48,994 bases of DNA from Olavius sp. associated proteobacterium Delta 1 (lineage in GTDB: Bacteria; Desulfobacterota; Desulfobacteria; Desulfobacterales; JAFDCJ01). The translations under genes and the position numbers were made by a program. Location of the stretch: the NCBI GenBank assembly GCA_902749685.1, contig CACVKW010000687.1:1-48994 (forward strand), read 5' to 3'. The notes under the pieces were generated by a model. The model saw only the letters and a list, made by a program, of their open reading frames with translations, was not told where the DNA came from and did not search any database. Numbering within the stretch: the stretch's first letter is position 1; each line of letters opens with the position of its first letter. Positions 17,280 to 26,284 of this stretch are shown piece after piece.

Positions 17280-17795
17280 ATGCTGACCGATCTCGAAAAA
17301 AAAATCATTGCGGCGATACAGGAAGATATGGCCATCACCGCCCGCCCCTATCTGGAAATATCAGAGAAGCTGGGGACATCGGAAGAGACATTGCTTGAAA
17401 CCCTGCAAAATCTATGCAAAGGGGGAATTATCCGTCGCTTTGGGGCTACATTACGTCACCAGAAAACCGGTTTTACCGCCAACGCCATGGCCGCCTGGCA
17501 GGTCGATGAAAATCGCGTTGAAGAAGTCGGTAACAGGCTGGCATCTTTTAAGCAGGTTTCACATTGTTACCGGCGCAACCCCACCAAGGGCTGGCCCTTC
17601 AATCTTTACACCATGATCCATGCCAATGATGAAGAATCATGCCGTCAAACCGCCCGCACTATGTCACAGGAGACCGGAGTCGAAAACTATTCCCTGCTTT
17701 TCAGTCGCAAGGAACTGAAAAAGACGTCGATGGTGTATTTCCCATCAGCTGGTTCCAAAGATGGACCGTGTAAAGCAACGGCACATGATCTCTAA
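17280..17795 (+). CDS. ahbB: Siroheme decarboxylase, AhbB-like (Lrp/AsnC fold)
   Basis: A 171-residue protein with an Lrp-type helix-turn-helix (LEISEKLGTSEETLLETLQN) and an RAM-like domain. It carries the AhbB features RRFGATLRHQ, HCYRRNPTKGWPFNLYTMIH and KELKKTSMVYF. AhbA/AhbB decarboxylate siroheme in the alternative haem route of sulfate reducers. A lone copy without ahbA is adjacent only to mtnA. The in-frame ATG at 17202 would add residues encoded by repeat-like DNA, so ATG 17280 with AAAGGTAA is chosen. The last 95 bp overlap the convergent lipase gene, giving an extra tail of about 17 residues after YF. Confidence 0.85.
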   Translation: MLTDLEKKIIAAIQEDMAITARPYLEISEKLGTSEETLLETLQNLCKGGIIRRFGATLRHQKTGFTANAMAAWQVDENRVEEVGNRLASFKQVSHCYRRNPTKGWPFNLYTMIHANDEESCRQTARTMSQETGVENYSLLFSRKELKKTSMVYFPSAGSKDGPCKATAHDL

Positions 17796-18741
17796 ATGCA
17801 TCCGGAACAAGTCCCTGCAACCCGCCCCGAAACGGTTCGTCCGATTCATAGTTGTCTCTGGGCTCGGGTTTGATCTCGATATTTTCTTTTTCTGCTTCCG
17901 GTAACCGATCATGAACGAAGCCACGATCATCGATAAATCGGATCTCGCCGACATGCCGATAGAATCCTGCGGGAGGGACTTTCGCCACAATGTCGCTGTT
18001 GTTTACAATCCGGTAAGCCTGAACCTGATATTGGTCCCTGAAATCACTGTCGCCGACTCTTGGGGAGCCGATCGTATAGACCCCGACGGCATAAGGGCAG
18101 CGGTCAGCCGCCAGGGTTGCCAGGGCCGCACCCAGACTGTGGCCGCCAAACCAGATCTTAAGGCCCTTGCGGTGAAGCTTTTCGATGTGCAGGGCTAATT
18201 CATCCCAAACTTCATCCAGGGCATTTTTAAAACCCCGATGCACCTTACCGCCCTGCTCCCATTTCACCAGCCGTATATCGACATCGGTCATCAGATCGGC
18301 CAGGACTTTTACAAGATCGAATTTTTCTTTTTTTTTCCAGATCTCGCTGCCCCTGAATACCACCAGGGCATATTTGTCGTTACTGGCGACAAAGCATTGG
18401 GTGCTGTCCTTATTAAAAAAGACGACGTCATTCAGGCCTGCTGTTTGGAACCGAATTCTGACAAATTCTTCGTCTGCATATACAAGGGTCGCCGCCTCGG
18501 ACAGCCACCAGGCATTAATCGGGCTGTAGTCTTTGGATTTAGACTCGAAAGGAAACACTTCAACGTGGTCATAATACCTGTGGTCTTTAAATGGCGGAGA
18601 AATATTCTGCCAGGTGATTTCAGGAACGGCCTTGCGCCAGGACCGATCTGGAGTCTGTAACTCCTTTTGCGCTGCAGCACCGCTTACCTGGACAGCTATT
18701 AATAGCCCGATCAACCCAATTCTGATGAGGAGAGATGACAT
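17701..18741 (-). CDS. Secreted class 3 lipase-like hydrolase
   Basis: A 346-residue alpha/beta hydrolase of the fungal-type lipase 3 family. The nucleophile elbow is GHSLGAALA and the acid is probably in NSDIVAKVPP. A histidine near the C-terminus (DHVPLLYTVHLW) would complete the triad. A signal peptide is seen at the chosen start (LIRIGLIGLLIAVQVSGAAA-Q). Upstream in-frame starts would add a basic tail encoded by repeat-like DNA. The C-terminal 95 bp overlap the end of ahbB on the other strand, including the candidate catalytic His. It should be exported; the substrate is unknown. Confidence 0.85.
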   Translation of the reverse strand: MSSLLIRIGLIGLLIAVQVSGAAAQKELQTPDRSWRKAVPEITWQNISPPFKDHRYYDHVEVFPFESKSKDYSPINAWWLSEAATLVYADEEFVRIRFQTAGLNDVVFFNKDSTQCFVASNDKYALVVFRGSEIWKKKEKFDLVKVLADLMTDVDIRLVKWEQGGKVHRGFKNALDEVWDELALHIEKLHRKGLKIWFGGHSLGAALATLAADRCPYAVGVYTIGSPRVGDSDFRDQYQVQAYRIVNNSDIVAKVPPAGFYRHVGEIRFIDDRGFVHDRLPEAEKENIEIKPEPRDNYESDEPFRGGLQGLVPDAFRDHVPLLYTVHLWNQLMGNTPSTSFSVPCD

Positions 18742-18865
18742 GATTATATGTTTTTTTCTTGTGCTTCGTGCTCTTCGTGGTGAAATAAATTTTTTCATAA
18801 AATTCAAAGAAATCACTAATAAGCGCCTAAAAGTTCTAAAATTATAGTGCCGCACGCTACGCCCA

Positions 18866-18925
18866 TTTTAAAATCGAAAGAATACCTTAAATATTCAATC
18901 ATCAATCGAAAATCTTCAATCTTTT
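18866..18925. repeat. Palindromic element, type a (half)
   Basis: Starts with the same sequence as 14334 onward (TTTTAAAATCGAAAGAATAC and CTTAAATATTCAAT), then ATCATCAATCGAAAATCTTC. It lies between the lipase start and the response regulator stop. Confidence 0.6.
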
Positions 18926-19916
18926 AAATCTTGGCTTTCCGATTGGTTACATAGGTCAGTACCTCGCTGGTCGACAATCGCCGATTGCCGGGCCCGACCC
19001 GCACATAAAAGTCCTCATCCTTGCCGATTTTAAGAAATACCGGTGAAGGAGAGGGCTGACATTGGACGAGCAGTACTTTTTGTCCTTCAACCGGAACCAA
19101 TTGGAAGCTGATAAAACTTACAAATTCAAGCCCGATATTTTCCCGGATCCGGTTGTTGACGTGCAGCAGATATTTATCATCATTATCAAACCGGTCTGCT
19201 ACGGTGCCCAAAATATCTCCCGCATCCGCCACACCGATCAGCAGCACGCCACCGTCGGTATTCAGAAAGGCGACAATCGATTTGAGCCAGGAATTTTCAA
19301 TGACCTTCTCAGCCCGGTCGGTTTTGAGATTCCAACGCAACGTTGACTTAAACTCGACCCGATCGCTTTCTCCGCTGTGGATTAAAGATTTAATCCACTC
19401 GGCGCGCTCAACAGAATCCACCGGAATAGATCGCAGTTTATCCTCCAGTTGATCGGCGAGCAGTTGGTTTTCTTGCAGCAATATTTTATGCCTGAGATGA
19501 ACCTCGAGATGGCGGGAAACTCGAGCGACGATTTCAGCCGGATCAAAAGGCTTGGTAATAAAGTCCACTGCTCCCAGCGAAAATCCCCGCACTTTCTCCT
19601 GGGTGCTTTGCAGGGCCGTCAGAAAAATGATAACCGAATTTCTGGTATTCTCGTCCGCTTTTAACCGGGCACAGGTTTCATAGCCATCTATACCGGGCAT
19701 CATCACATCCAGCAGAATGAGATCCGGTTTGGCCTTGGCGGCAATTCGCAGTGTATCCTCCCCGGACCGGGCAATCAGCAAACTGTAACCTTGGCCTTCC
19801 AGTGTTTGATAAAGCGTTTGCAAATTAATTTCGTTATCATCCACCATCAATATGGCAGGCGATGCGGGATCTTTGCTTCTGAACTGGCTGGTTTGATGTT
19901 CTCTATCTTCAGTCAT
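18924..19916 (-). CDS. Response regulator fused to AlbA_2 (Schlafen-type) domain
   Basis: A 330-residue protein. The N-terminal receiver (residues ~18-135) has the phospho-acceptor aspartate in LILLDVMMPGIDGYE and the KPF lysine in DFITKPFDP. After a short coiled linker (~135-170) comes an AlbA_2 domain with VEFKSTLRWNL, AFLNTDGGVLLIGVAD and DEDFYVRVG. AlbA_2 domains occur in putative nucleic-acid-binding or transcriptional proteins. The combination suggests phosphorylation-controlled AlbA activity. No kinase gene is adjacent. The start is an ATG without a strong ribosome site. Confidence 0.85.
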   Translation of the reverse strand: MTEDREHQTSQFRSKDPASPAILMVDDNEINLQTLYQTLEGQGYSLLIARSGEDTLRIAAKAKPDLILLDVMMPGIDGYETCARLKADENTRNSVIIFLTALQSTQEKVRGFSLGAVDFITKPFDPAEIVARVSRHLEVHLRHKILLQENQLLADQLEDKLRSIPVDSVERAEWIKSLIHSGESDRVEFKSTLRWNLKTDRAEKVIENSWLKSIVAFLNTDGGVLLIGVADAGDILGTVADRFDNDDKYLLHVNNRIRENIGLEFVSFISFQLVPVEGQKVLLVQCQPSPSPVFLKIGKDEDFYVRVGPGNRRLSTSEVLTYVTNRKAKI

Positions 19917-20289
19917 ATTTTGGTTTCATAAAGTAATTTAATGTATTCGTTTTCCGAATGCTTAATTACTCCGCCCTGCAATATAACGATACAAGGTGTG
20001 GATAAAACATATTTGCTCGATTTTAAAAAAGACGGAGTGAAACGACATCCACCAATATTCAATCTGCAATCTTCAATTTTCAATCCCGGCTTGTCCGGCT
20101 TGTCCGGGTTAGGGTTTATACTATTTTTTCAATAGAATTACAATTTGATTTAAAATTGTCCCACAGCTAAATAATTCTTTCGTAAGATACTAAAATCATA
20201 TATTTTTGCTAATTATTTAATTTCTCTTGCCAAGCGGCCGGGATACCAAGAGAGATATAGAAAATTTCTTTTTGCCCGTCAACCTCGAC
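19917..20289. repeat. Intergenic region with inverted type-a element
   Basis: Contains the reverse of the type-a centre: GATTTTAAAAAAGACGGAGT and GAAACGACAT near 20019-20048. This is followed by arms CAATATTCAATCTGCAATCT and a short tandem GGCTTGTCCGGCTTGTCCGG near 20091-20110. The remainder is AT-rich with no frame of coding character. Confidence 0.55.
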
Positions 20290-20318
20290 TTGACTATTGT
20301 TGTAGTACGTACTACATT
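20290..20318 (+). promoter_or_regulatory. Toxin-antitoxin promoter with palindromic operator
   Basis: TTGACT (20290-20295), 17-bp spacer, TACATT (20313-20318). A perfect 16-bp palindrome TGTAGTACGTACTACA (20301-20316) fills the spacer and overlaps the -10 box, the expected place for an antitoxin-toxin repressor site. It lies 48 bp before the antitoxin start. Confidence 0.7.
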
Positions 20319-20365
20319 TACTTGGTTTCCTTATAATGTGATTTAAATCTAGCGAGGTAACAACT

Positions 20366-20614
20366 ATGAGACAGCTCATCACTATCCGTGAGGCGAATCA
20401 GCATTTATCACGCTATGTAAATGATGTTCAAAACGGAGGAGAAATCATTATTACCCGGCGCGGTTTGCCGGTGGCCAAATTAAGCGCCTATGTGAAATCA
20501 ACGGAGCTTGATGAAAAACAGAAAGATGCACGTAAGCGCAGCCTTGCCCGCATGAGGAAAGGTTATCCTCTTGGCGGGATTATGCAAGTGCGGGAGACAT
20601 TGCATGAACGGTAG
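20366..20614 (+). CDS. Phd/YefM-family antitoxin
   Basis: An 82-residue antitoxin. The N-terminal fold is typical (TIREANQHLSRYVNDV, then GGEIIITRRGLPVAKL). The C-terminal tail should bind and block the PIN toxin. The GAGGT ribosome site is good. The toxin start overlaps its last 11 bp, so the pair is translationally coupled. It likely represses its own promoter through the palindrome upstream. Confidence 0.92.
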   Translation: MRQLITIREANQHLSRYVNDVQNGGEIIITRRGLPVAKLSAYVKSTELDEKQKDARKRSLARMRKGYPLGGIMQVRETLHER

Positions 20615-21059
20615 GCGATTAACACTTGATACGAATATTCTTTTTTATGCCATGGATCGAGAAGCCGGCGAACGCCACAAACTGGCAATGAAAATTGTTG
20701 ATCGTGCAATAGTTTTCGACAGTGTTTTAACACTCCAGTCTTTATCTGAATTTTATGCTGCCGTGACCGGAAAAGATAAAATGCCAGCCCGGGAAGCAGA
20801 AGCACAAATAATAGACTGGATGGATTTGTTTCCCATCGTATCGGCAAAATCGAAATCATTAATCAGGGCGATTAAGGCAGTAAATCAACACAGCCTTTCC
20901 TTTTGGGACGCCGTGTTGTGGGCTGTCGCACGCGATGCGGGCGTGACGATGATACTTAGTGAAGTTTTTCAGCACGATCGTGCCTTAGATGGTATTCAAT
21001 TTTGCAATCCTTTTCAGATAAAAAACCCACTGCAGTATATATTTAAAGATTCAGACTGA
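20604..21059 (+). CDS. PIN-domain toxin ribonuclease
   Basis: A 151-residue VapC-like PIN protein. Acidic residues for metal binding are seen in LTLDTNILFYAMD, in SLSEFYAAV, and in SFWDAVLWAVARDAG, with SEVFQHD at the end. PIN toxins cleave tRNA, rRNA or mRNA. ATG 20604 is chosen because it gives the canonical short lead before the first aspartate, with GGGAGA upstream. Pairing PIN with a Phd-type antitoxin is a common mix. Confidence 0.92.
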   Translation: MNGRRLTLDTNILFYAMDREAGERHKLAMKIVDRAIVFDSVLTLQSLSEFYAAVTGKDKMPAREAEAQIIDWMDLFPIVSAKSKSLIRAIKAVNQHSLSFWDAVLWAVARDAGVTMILSEVFQHDRALDGIQFCNPFQIKNPLQYIFKDSD

Positions 21060-21127
21060 GAGCCCCTTGCCTTTGCTTCATTGCGGGGCGAAGTTTAGGC
21101 TTTGTACGGGCCAAAACAACCTTTTTT

Positions 21128-22477
21128 ATGAACCGTGACACGCCACATATCCTTCTGATCAATCCCTGGATTCATGATTTTGCCGCCTACGACTTCTGGG
21201 CCAAACCGATGGGATTGCTGACCATTGCCGGCCTGTTAAGAGCTCACGGAGTCACCGTCTCCTACATCGACTGTCTGAATCGCTTTCACCCCCGTTCGGC
21301 TAAAAGTGACCCATTGGCAAGATATGGCCGCGGACCTTATCTAAAAACCCGTCTATCAAAACCGGAGGGACTGCAAGATGTAACGCGACATTATTCCCGT
21401 TACGGCATCAAACCACACTGGTTAAAGGCCGATCTTTTAAAACTCACCCAACCCGATCTGGTGCTGGTCACCTCGCTGATGACATACTGGTATCCAGGCG
21501 TACAGGAAACTATAGAGAATATCCGATCTGTTTTTCCGCAAACACCGATCGTGCTGGGGGGGATTTATGCCCGACTGTGTCACAACCACGCCCGGAATCA
21601 CTCAGGTGCTGATCACGTTGCTGTTGAACCGGCGGAAAACAATCTTTTTCCCCTGGTGCAAAAATTTACCGGATTTTCGGCCTCCCTGGCGTTTGATCCG
21701 GCCGATCTGGATTCCTACCCCTATCCGGCCCTGGATCTTCAAACTACAATCAATTATGTCCCCCTGTTGACAACCAGGGGGTGTCCATTTGACTGCGCCT
21801 ATTGCGCCTCCCGTTTTTTAGAACCCCAACGCAGGTTGCGCAGCCCTGAATCTGTAATTGAAGAAATCAAATTCTGGCATCGCAACTACAGCATAAGCGA
21901 TTTTGTTTTATACGACGATGCCTTTTTAGTGGATGCAGCGCGGCACGCCATTCCGATTTTAGAAGGGATTTGCAGCAGCGATCTCAAGGTACGTTTTCAC
22001 ACCCCGAATGCACTTCATATACGGGGAATCAATGCAACGACTGCCCGGCTTATGTATCGAGCGGGTTTCAGCACATTACGGCTCGGCCTTGAAACTGCAG
22101 AATTTGATCACCGCCAGGATTTAGATCAAAAAGTTTCCGAAAAGGAGTTTAAGCGAGCAGTAGACTGCCTGATCAAAACCGGCTTTAATAAAGATCAGGT
22201 TGGGGCGTATTTACTCGTCGGCCTGCCCGATCAAAAAATCAGCGCCGTCGAGCAATCCATAATAACGGTAATCGACAGCGACATCAAGCCGGTACCGGCG
22301 TATTACACGCCCATTCCCCATACCGCCCTGTGGACCAAGGCAGTCGCCGCTTCGCGCTATGATATCACTGACGATCCGGTATTCACCAACAATGCCATTA
22401 TGCCCTGCAGCAAAGCGCCCTTCTCCTGGGAAATGCTAACGCGTTTGAAAGAATCAGCTGAAAACTCCATCAGATGA
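21128..22477 (+). CDS. Radical SAM protein with B12-binding-like N-terminus
   Basis: A 449-residue protein. The N-terminal Rossmann-like part (LLINPWIHDFAAYDFWAKP, then VLGGIYARL) resembles cobalamin-binding domains but lacks a clear DxHxxG motif. The radical SAM cluster motif is RGCPFDCAYC. The substrate is unknown. No ribosome site is obvious. It stands alone between the toxin-antitoxin pair and pepA. Confidence 0.85.
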   Translation: MNRDTPHILLINPWIHDFAAYDFWAKPMGLLTIAGLLRAHGVTVSYIDCLNRFHPRSAKSDPLARYGRGPYLKTRLSKPEGLQDVTRHYSRYGIKPHWLKADLLKLTQPDLVLVTSLMTYWYPGVQETIENIRSVFPQTPIVLGGIYARLCHNHARNHSGADHVAVEPAENNLFPLVQKFTGFSASLAFDPADLDSYPYPALDLQTTINYVPLLTTRGCPFDCAYCASRFLEPQRRLRSPESVIEEIKFWHRNYSISDFVLYDDAFLVDAARHAIPILEGICSSDLKVRFHTPNALHIRGINATTARLMYRAGFSTLRLGLETAEFDHRQDLDQKVSEKEFKRAVDCLIKTGFNKDQVGAYLLVGLPDQKISAVEQSIITVIDSDIKPVPAYYTPIPHTALWTKAVAASRYDITDDPVFTNNAIMPCSKAPFSWEMLTRLKESAENSIR

Positions 22478-22489
22478 TGTAGTTTGGAA

Positions 22490-22556
22490 TTTTGAATTTG
22501 GGTCATTGGGATTTGTTTGGGATTTGTTGTTTGGTGCTTGGAATTTTCATTGATTG
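22490..22556. repeat. Intergenic repeat, type c arm
   Basis: Tandem 8-9 bp units such as GGAATTTTGAATTTGGG and GGGATTTGTTTGGGATTTG. Its end TTTGGTGCTTGGAATTTTC is found in inverse at the left end of the element at 45931. Confidence 0.55.
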
Positions 22557-22623
22557 ATTCAATTATTTCTAATAATAAGAGATGTATAAGATTAATCTAT
22601 AAGCGAGAAACGGAGACATACAT

Positions 22624-24093
22624 ATGCTTCACCTGAAATCAGTAAATTTAAAAAAACAAAAGATAGAAACCCTGGCAATTCCAGTATGCGAAGATAAGGA
22701 TATCCATCAAGATCCAGCTATTCAAGCTGTTATTAAAAAGGCGCTTAAGCTGAATGAGTTCAGTGGAAAAAAAGATGAAGCTGTAACTTTTTACGATTTA
22801 CCGGAAATCAAAACCCGGCGGGTAATGCTGGCAGGTCTCGGTAATTTTAAAAACCTTGACCGTGAAACCTTGCGCACGATGGCCGGCAAATCCGTGAAAA
22901 GCTGTATAAATAACGAGCTGGCAAACTTGTGGTTCGCCGTACCCGCAGCAGAAAAATTGGATTTAAAGCCGTCTGAAGTCATAGAGGCAATGCAGGAGGG
23001 CGCTTATCTCGCCAATCACATTTTCCAAAAATACAAGGGTGAGAAAAAGAATAAAACGCTCAAGCAGCTTAATTTCCTGGTTAATCGCCAGGTCGCCGGA
23101 AAATTTCGTCACCTGTGCTCAAAAGTCGCTGCGGTTTGTGAAGGGACTTACCTGGCCCGTGAGTGGGTCAATACCCCTTCAAATGAAAAGACGCCGGAAA
23201 AATTTACGCGCTCCATCGTCAACCTGGCTAAAAAGCAGGGTCTTAGAGTTCAGGTGATCAATGAAGCCCAATTGAAACAAAAAAAATTCGGCGCCCTGCT
23301 GGCCGTGGCTGCCGGCAGTCAGAGTAAACCCAGCCTGGTCGTACTGGAGCATAAGGTCCCGGGCGCTAAAAAGACGGTGGCCCTGGTCGGAAAAGGCGTA
23401 ACTTTTGACTCCGGTGGCTTGAATATCAAAACCGGCGGCTCTATGGCAGATATGAAGTGTGATATGTCCGGGGCGGCCGCCGTGGCCGCCACCTTAATTA
23501 CGGCAGCCCGGTTGAAAAAGAAAGTCAATATTATCGGCGCCATTCCCATTGTCGAAAATATGCCGTCCGGCCAGGCAATTCGGCCGGGAGATATCATTCG
23601 AAGTTACGCCGGCAAAACAATTGAAATCGGAAATACGGACGCCGAAGGGCGGCTGATCCTGATCGATGCCATGTCTTACGTAATAAAAAGATATAAGCCG
23701 CAGATGCTGGTTGACCTGGCGACCCTGACGGGCGCTTGTGTCGTCGCGTTAGGAGAAAAAATTGCCGGGGTATTTTCAAATGATGATGATCTGGCGGCTT
23801 CAATCACGGCCGCGGGGGAAAAAACCCACGAGCGCTGCTGGCGCCTGCCGCTGCCCGATGATTATAAAGAACTTCTCAAAAGTGATTTTGCGGACATCAA
23901 CAATATGCCCAGCAGCCGCAATGGCGGCGCCGTCACCGCCGCGCTGTTCTTAGCCGACTTTGTCGATGACACCCGCTGGGCCCATATCGATATTGCCGGC
24001 CCTGCATATCACAAAAAGGAAAGTGATTACTGCGGCCCGGGGGCAACGGGTTTTGGTGTGAGATTACTGACGGAATTGTTGGGAAAAATATGA
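22624..24093 (+). CDS. pepA: Leucyl aminopeptidase (M17)
   Basis: A 489-residue cytosolic M17 aminopeptidase that removes N-terminal residues from peptides. The signature NTDAEGRLILIDAM carries the metal and active-site residues. GKGVTFDSGGLNIK provides the other metal ligands (Lys, Asp). The N-terminal non-catalytic domain is present. The ribosome site is GGAGA. Monocistronic. Confidence 0.95.
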   Translation: MLHLKSVNLKKQKIETLAIPVCEDKDIHQDPAIQAVIKKALKLNEFSGKKDEAVTFYDLPEIKTRRVMLAGLGNFKNLDRETLRTMAGKSVKSCINNELANLWFAVPAAEKLDLKPSEVIEAMQEGAYLANHIFQKYKGEKKNKTLKQLNFLVNRQVAGKFRHLCSKVAAVCEGTYLAREWVNTPSNEKTPEKFTRSIVNLAKKQGLRVQVINEAQLKQKKFGALLAVAAGSQSKPSLVVLEHKVPGAKKTVALVGKGVTFDSGGLNIKTGGSMADMKCDMSGAAAVAATLITAARLKKKVNIIGAIPIVENMPSGQAIRPGDIIRSYAGKTIEIGNTDAEGRLILIDAMSYVIKRYKPQMLVDLATLTGACVVALGEKIAGVFSNDDDLAASITAAGEKTHERCWRLPLPDDYKELLKSDFADINNMPSSRNGGAVTAALFLADFVDDTRWAHIDIAGPAYHKKESDYCGPGATGFGVRLLTELLGKI

Positions 24094-24568
24094 ACCCATA
24101 AGCGAGAGAATATTTTAATATAGGAAGAAATAAATAGCTGCTGAAAAAATGAACATTGAACATCGAACACCGGACGTCCAGCATCGAACAAGGCCTGACA
24201 TCGGATTTTAGGAAAAAAGTGAAATTAAATTGCAGAGCGAAGCGACATCATTATTCGACGTTCGGCGTTGAAATTTCGATGTTCAATGTTCGGTCCATAT
24301 GGATGGGGATTCCACTTAGAGCGGGGTCCTGCCTACGATTGATGAATAACAGAGGCAACAATTATTTTTTGTTGGGCCAGGCTATGTACTTGTGATTTAT
24401 TAAGAAACCTGCCAAATAAGGTCATTTTTCAGGCTGAGGGTATCTTGACTGGAGATCTCCCCCAGTTTTTTTCTCACACTCTTCATTGCCCCGAACGGCA
24501 GCTATGTTTCTGTTAGTTCCCGCCTGCGCACCGGAATGCCCGAGCGCAGAGTTTCAGAGTCCAGAGAG
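24094..24568. repeat. Intergenic region with long palindrome, type e
   Basis: A perfect 17-bp inverted repeat GAACATTGAACATCGAA (24151-24167) and TTCGATGTTCAATGTTC (24275-24291) brackets about 107 bp. Inside is GAGCGAAGCGACATCA, shared with the inverse centre of type-a elements. The rest to 24568 shows no coding frame. A short GAGTTTCAGAGTCCAGAGAG tandem lies next to the stop of the downstream gene. Confidence 0.65.
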
Positions 24569-26191
24569 TCAGAGTTCAGAGGAAAATGGGGACAGCACCA
24601 CTCGAAAACCGATGAGGTCGTTGCGGAAGTCGGGACTGTTCCTGCGGCGAATGGCGCACCGTACGTCGTCCCGGTAGTAGTCAAACGAGCCGCCACGCAA
24701 CACACGCGCGACGTCATTGCCTGCCGCCAAATCCTCTCTGCGGCTATCCTTTGGATCAAAGGGATACTTGAATTCCGGCTTATCCGATTCTTTTCCCCAC
24801 AGATTCCGGGTCCATTCCCACACGTTGCCGGCCATATCTGCCGCGCCAAAGGGACTGTCCCCTCCCGGTGAGTATTGGCCTACAGGCGTGGTTTCTCCGG
24901 GCCCCTCTTCCCCGCTGTTCACCTTTTTTGCGTCCCAGTCATTTCCCCACGGATATATCAGGCCGACTTCGCCCCGCGCCGCTTTCTCCCATTCCGCCTC
25001 GGAGGGTAGCCGGTAATTCTTACCGCTCTTTTCGCCCAACCATTGGCAATAGGCCGTCGCATCATGCCAGGATATATAAACTGTGGGGTGATCCCCTTTG
25101 TCCTGGGGGTAGATTTCATCTTCCCAGTTCCGGGGGGCCGGATGCCTGGTTTCACGCACAAAGACCTGGTATTCGGCATTGGTCACCGGGTACTTGCCGA
25201 TGCGATATTCGGGAAGTTCAACAGGGTGCTGAGGCTTCTCGTCATCTCCAGCACTTTGGTCTTTATCATCAGAACCCATCAGAAAGGATCCCGCCGGGAT
25301 GCGCACCGTCTCCGGTTCAAACACGTCACGCGGGGTTTTGACCGGTGCCGCCTTCGGGGCTTCGGCCCGGCGGGTAAGGGTGAAATAGAGGCGCAATTCT
25401 TCCGGCGAAAGGCCGATAAAATTGACATCCGGCATCTGCTCAGGATGCAGGGTGAGCAGTTTGCGCACTTCAGTGCGGTGAATATATGGCGCAAGGGCGG
25501 GAGGCGGCTCCAATCGCTCCCTCGCTTCACTACCCTCTGCGTCTTTGCCTGTTTTGAACGCTTCTCGCAAGTATCCCTCCAGGTCGCGCAGCAGCCGGGG
25601 AGTGATTTTGAGCACGTCATAAAGTTCCGGGTAGACGTGCTGTATGGCCACCACTTTCGCCAGCCTGACCGGTTTTATCGGCCGGGCTTCCCGCTTCTCG
25701 GCCAATTGCCACAGCAGCAGGAAGACATTGACGGTCCGCTTGATTTGCCGGGGGTTGTCCCCCAACCCTTCGGTAAAGACCTTCGGACAATCTTCGTGCG
25801 GCCACACATCTACCAGCCCGTGTACAAAGTCTGAAACTTTGCTTCGATCAATGGGTGGGATCTGGAAAGGGAGTTGAATGATCTTTTCAAGATAGCGCGG
25901 GCCATCAATGAGAAACCCTCGCTGTTTTTTGTCCGCCGGCCCCGTTGAGATTCCAATTTCGCGGTACTTGATTTCGATACCCCGTGCGATTACTTCCTGG
26001 TCGAGACCCAGGATAAATACGCACTCGGGCACATCGAGAAAAAGCTTGATGGCTTCCAAAACCTCGACTGCCTTTTCGGGCAGACAGCGGTCCAAATCGT
26101 CCACGAAAACGATCAGGCGGCGATGCTTCGATCTGATATGGCTTTTAATCAGATTTTCGAATTTTTCTTGAAACTGATCCAGGAACTGCAC
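24569..26191 (-). CDS. KAP NTPase C-terminal part fused to FGE-sulfatase domain
   Basis: The C-terminal 540 residues of a protein whose N-terminal part is at 26285-26806 in the same frame. The Walker B block is RRLIVFVDDLDRCLPEKAVE with the KAP feature FILGLDQEVIARGIE. A helical region follows, then an FGE/SUMF1 domain (from about residue 300) with VRIPAGSFLMGSDDKDQ, YRLPSEAEWEKAARG and DMAGNVWEWTRN. The C-terminus reads LRGGSFDYYRDDVRC... GFRVVLS. A GTG is the first usable start after the TAG, but the natural product was surely the full 746-codon reading frame. KAP NTPases are often tied to membrane or defence roles; FGE domains can be non-enzymatic binding modules. Confidence 0.85.
   Translation of the reverse strand: MQFLDQFQEKFENLIKSHIRSKHRRLIVFVDDLDRCLPEKAVEVLEAIKLFLDVPECVFILGLDQEVIARGIEIKYREIGISTGPADKKQRGFLIDGPRYLEKIIQLPFQIPPIDRSKVSDFVHGLVDVWPHEDCPKVFTEGLGDNPRQIKRTVNVFLLLWQLAEKREARPIKPVRLAKVVAIQHVYPELYDVLKITPRLLRDLEGYLREAFKTGKDAEGSEARERLEPPPALAPYIHRTEVRKLLTLHPEQMPDVNFIGLSPEELRLYFTLTRRAEAPKAAPVKTPRDVFEPETVRIPAGSFLMGSDDKDQSAGDDEKPQHPVELPEYRIGKYPVTNAEYQVFVRETRHPAPRNWEDEIYPQDKGDHPTVYISWHDATAYCQWLGEKSGKNYRLPSEAEWEKAARGEVGLIYPWGNDWDAKKVNSGEEGPGETTPVGQYSPGGDSPFGAADMAGNVWEWTRNLWGKESDKPEFKYPFDPKDSRREDLAAGNDVARVLRGGSFDYYRDDVRCAIRRRNSPDFRNDLIGFRVVLSPFSSEL
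24602..24694 (-). other. Possible DGR-type variable region in FGE C-terminus
   Basis: The last part of the FGE domain reads GGSFDYYRDDVRCAIRRRN then SPDFRNDLIGFR. Where such proteins usually have asparagine (GGSWNNN.. NPDNRNNNIGFR) there are varied residues D, Y, Y, D, D, R, S, F, D, L. Most of these are written with NNC codons (GAC, TAC, TTC, CTC, CGC), the result expected from adenine mutagenesis of AAC codons. No reverse transcriptase or template repeat is seen in the window. Confidence 0.35.
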
Positions 26192-26284
26192 GTGCTCGAT
26201 GCGAATTTTGGAACGCTCCCGATGGATGGCGGAAACAAATTTTGCGACCGCGTCTTCTATCCCCTGACCGGGTGATGTTTTTAT

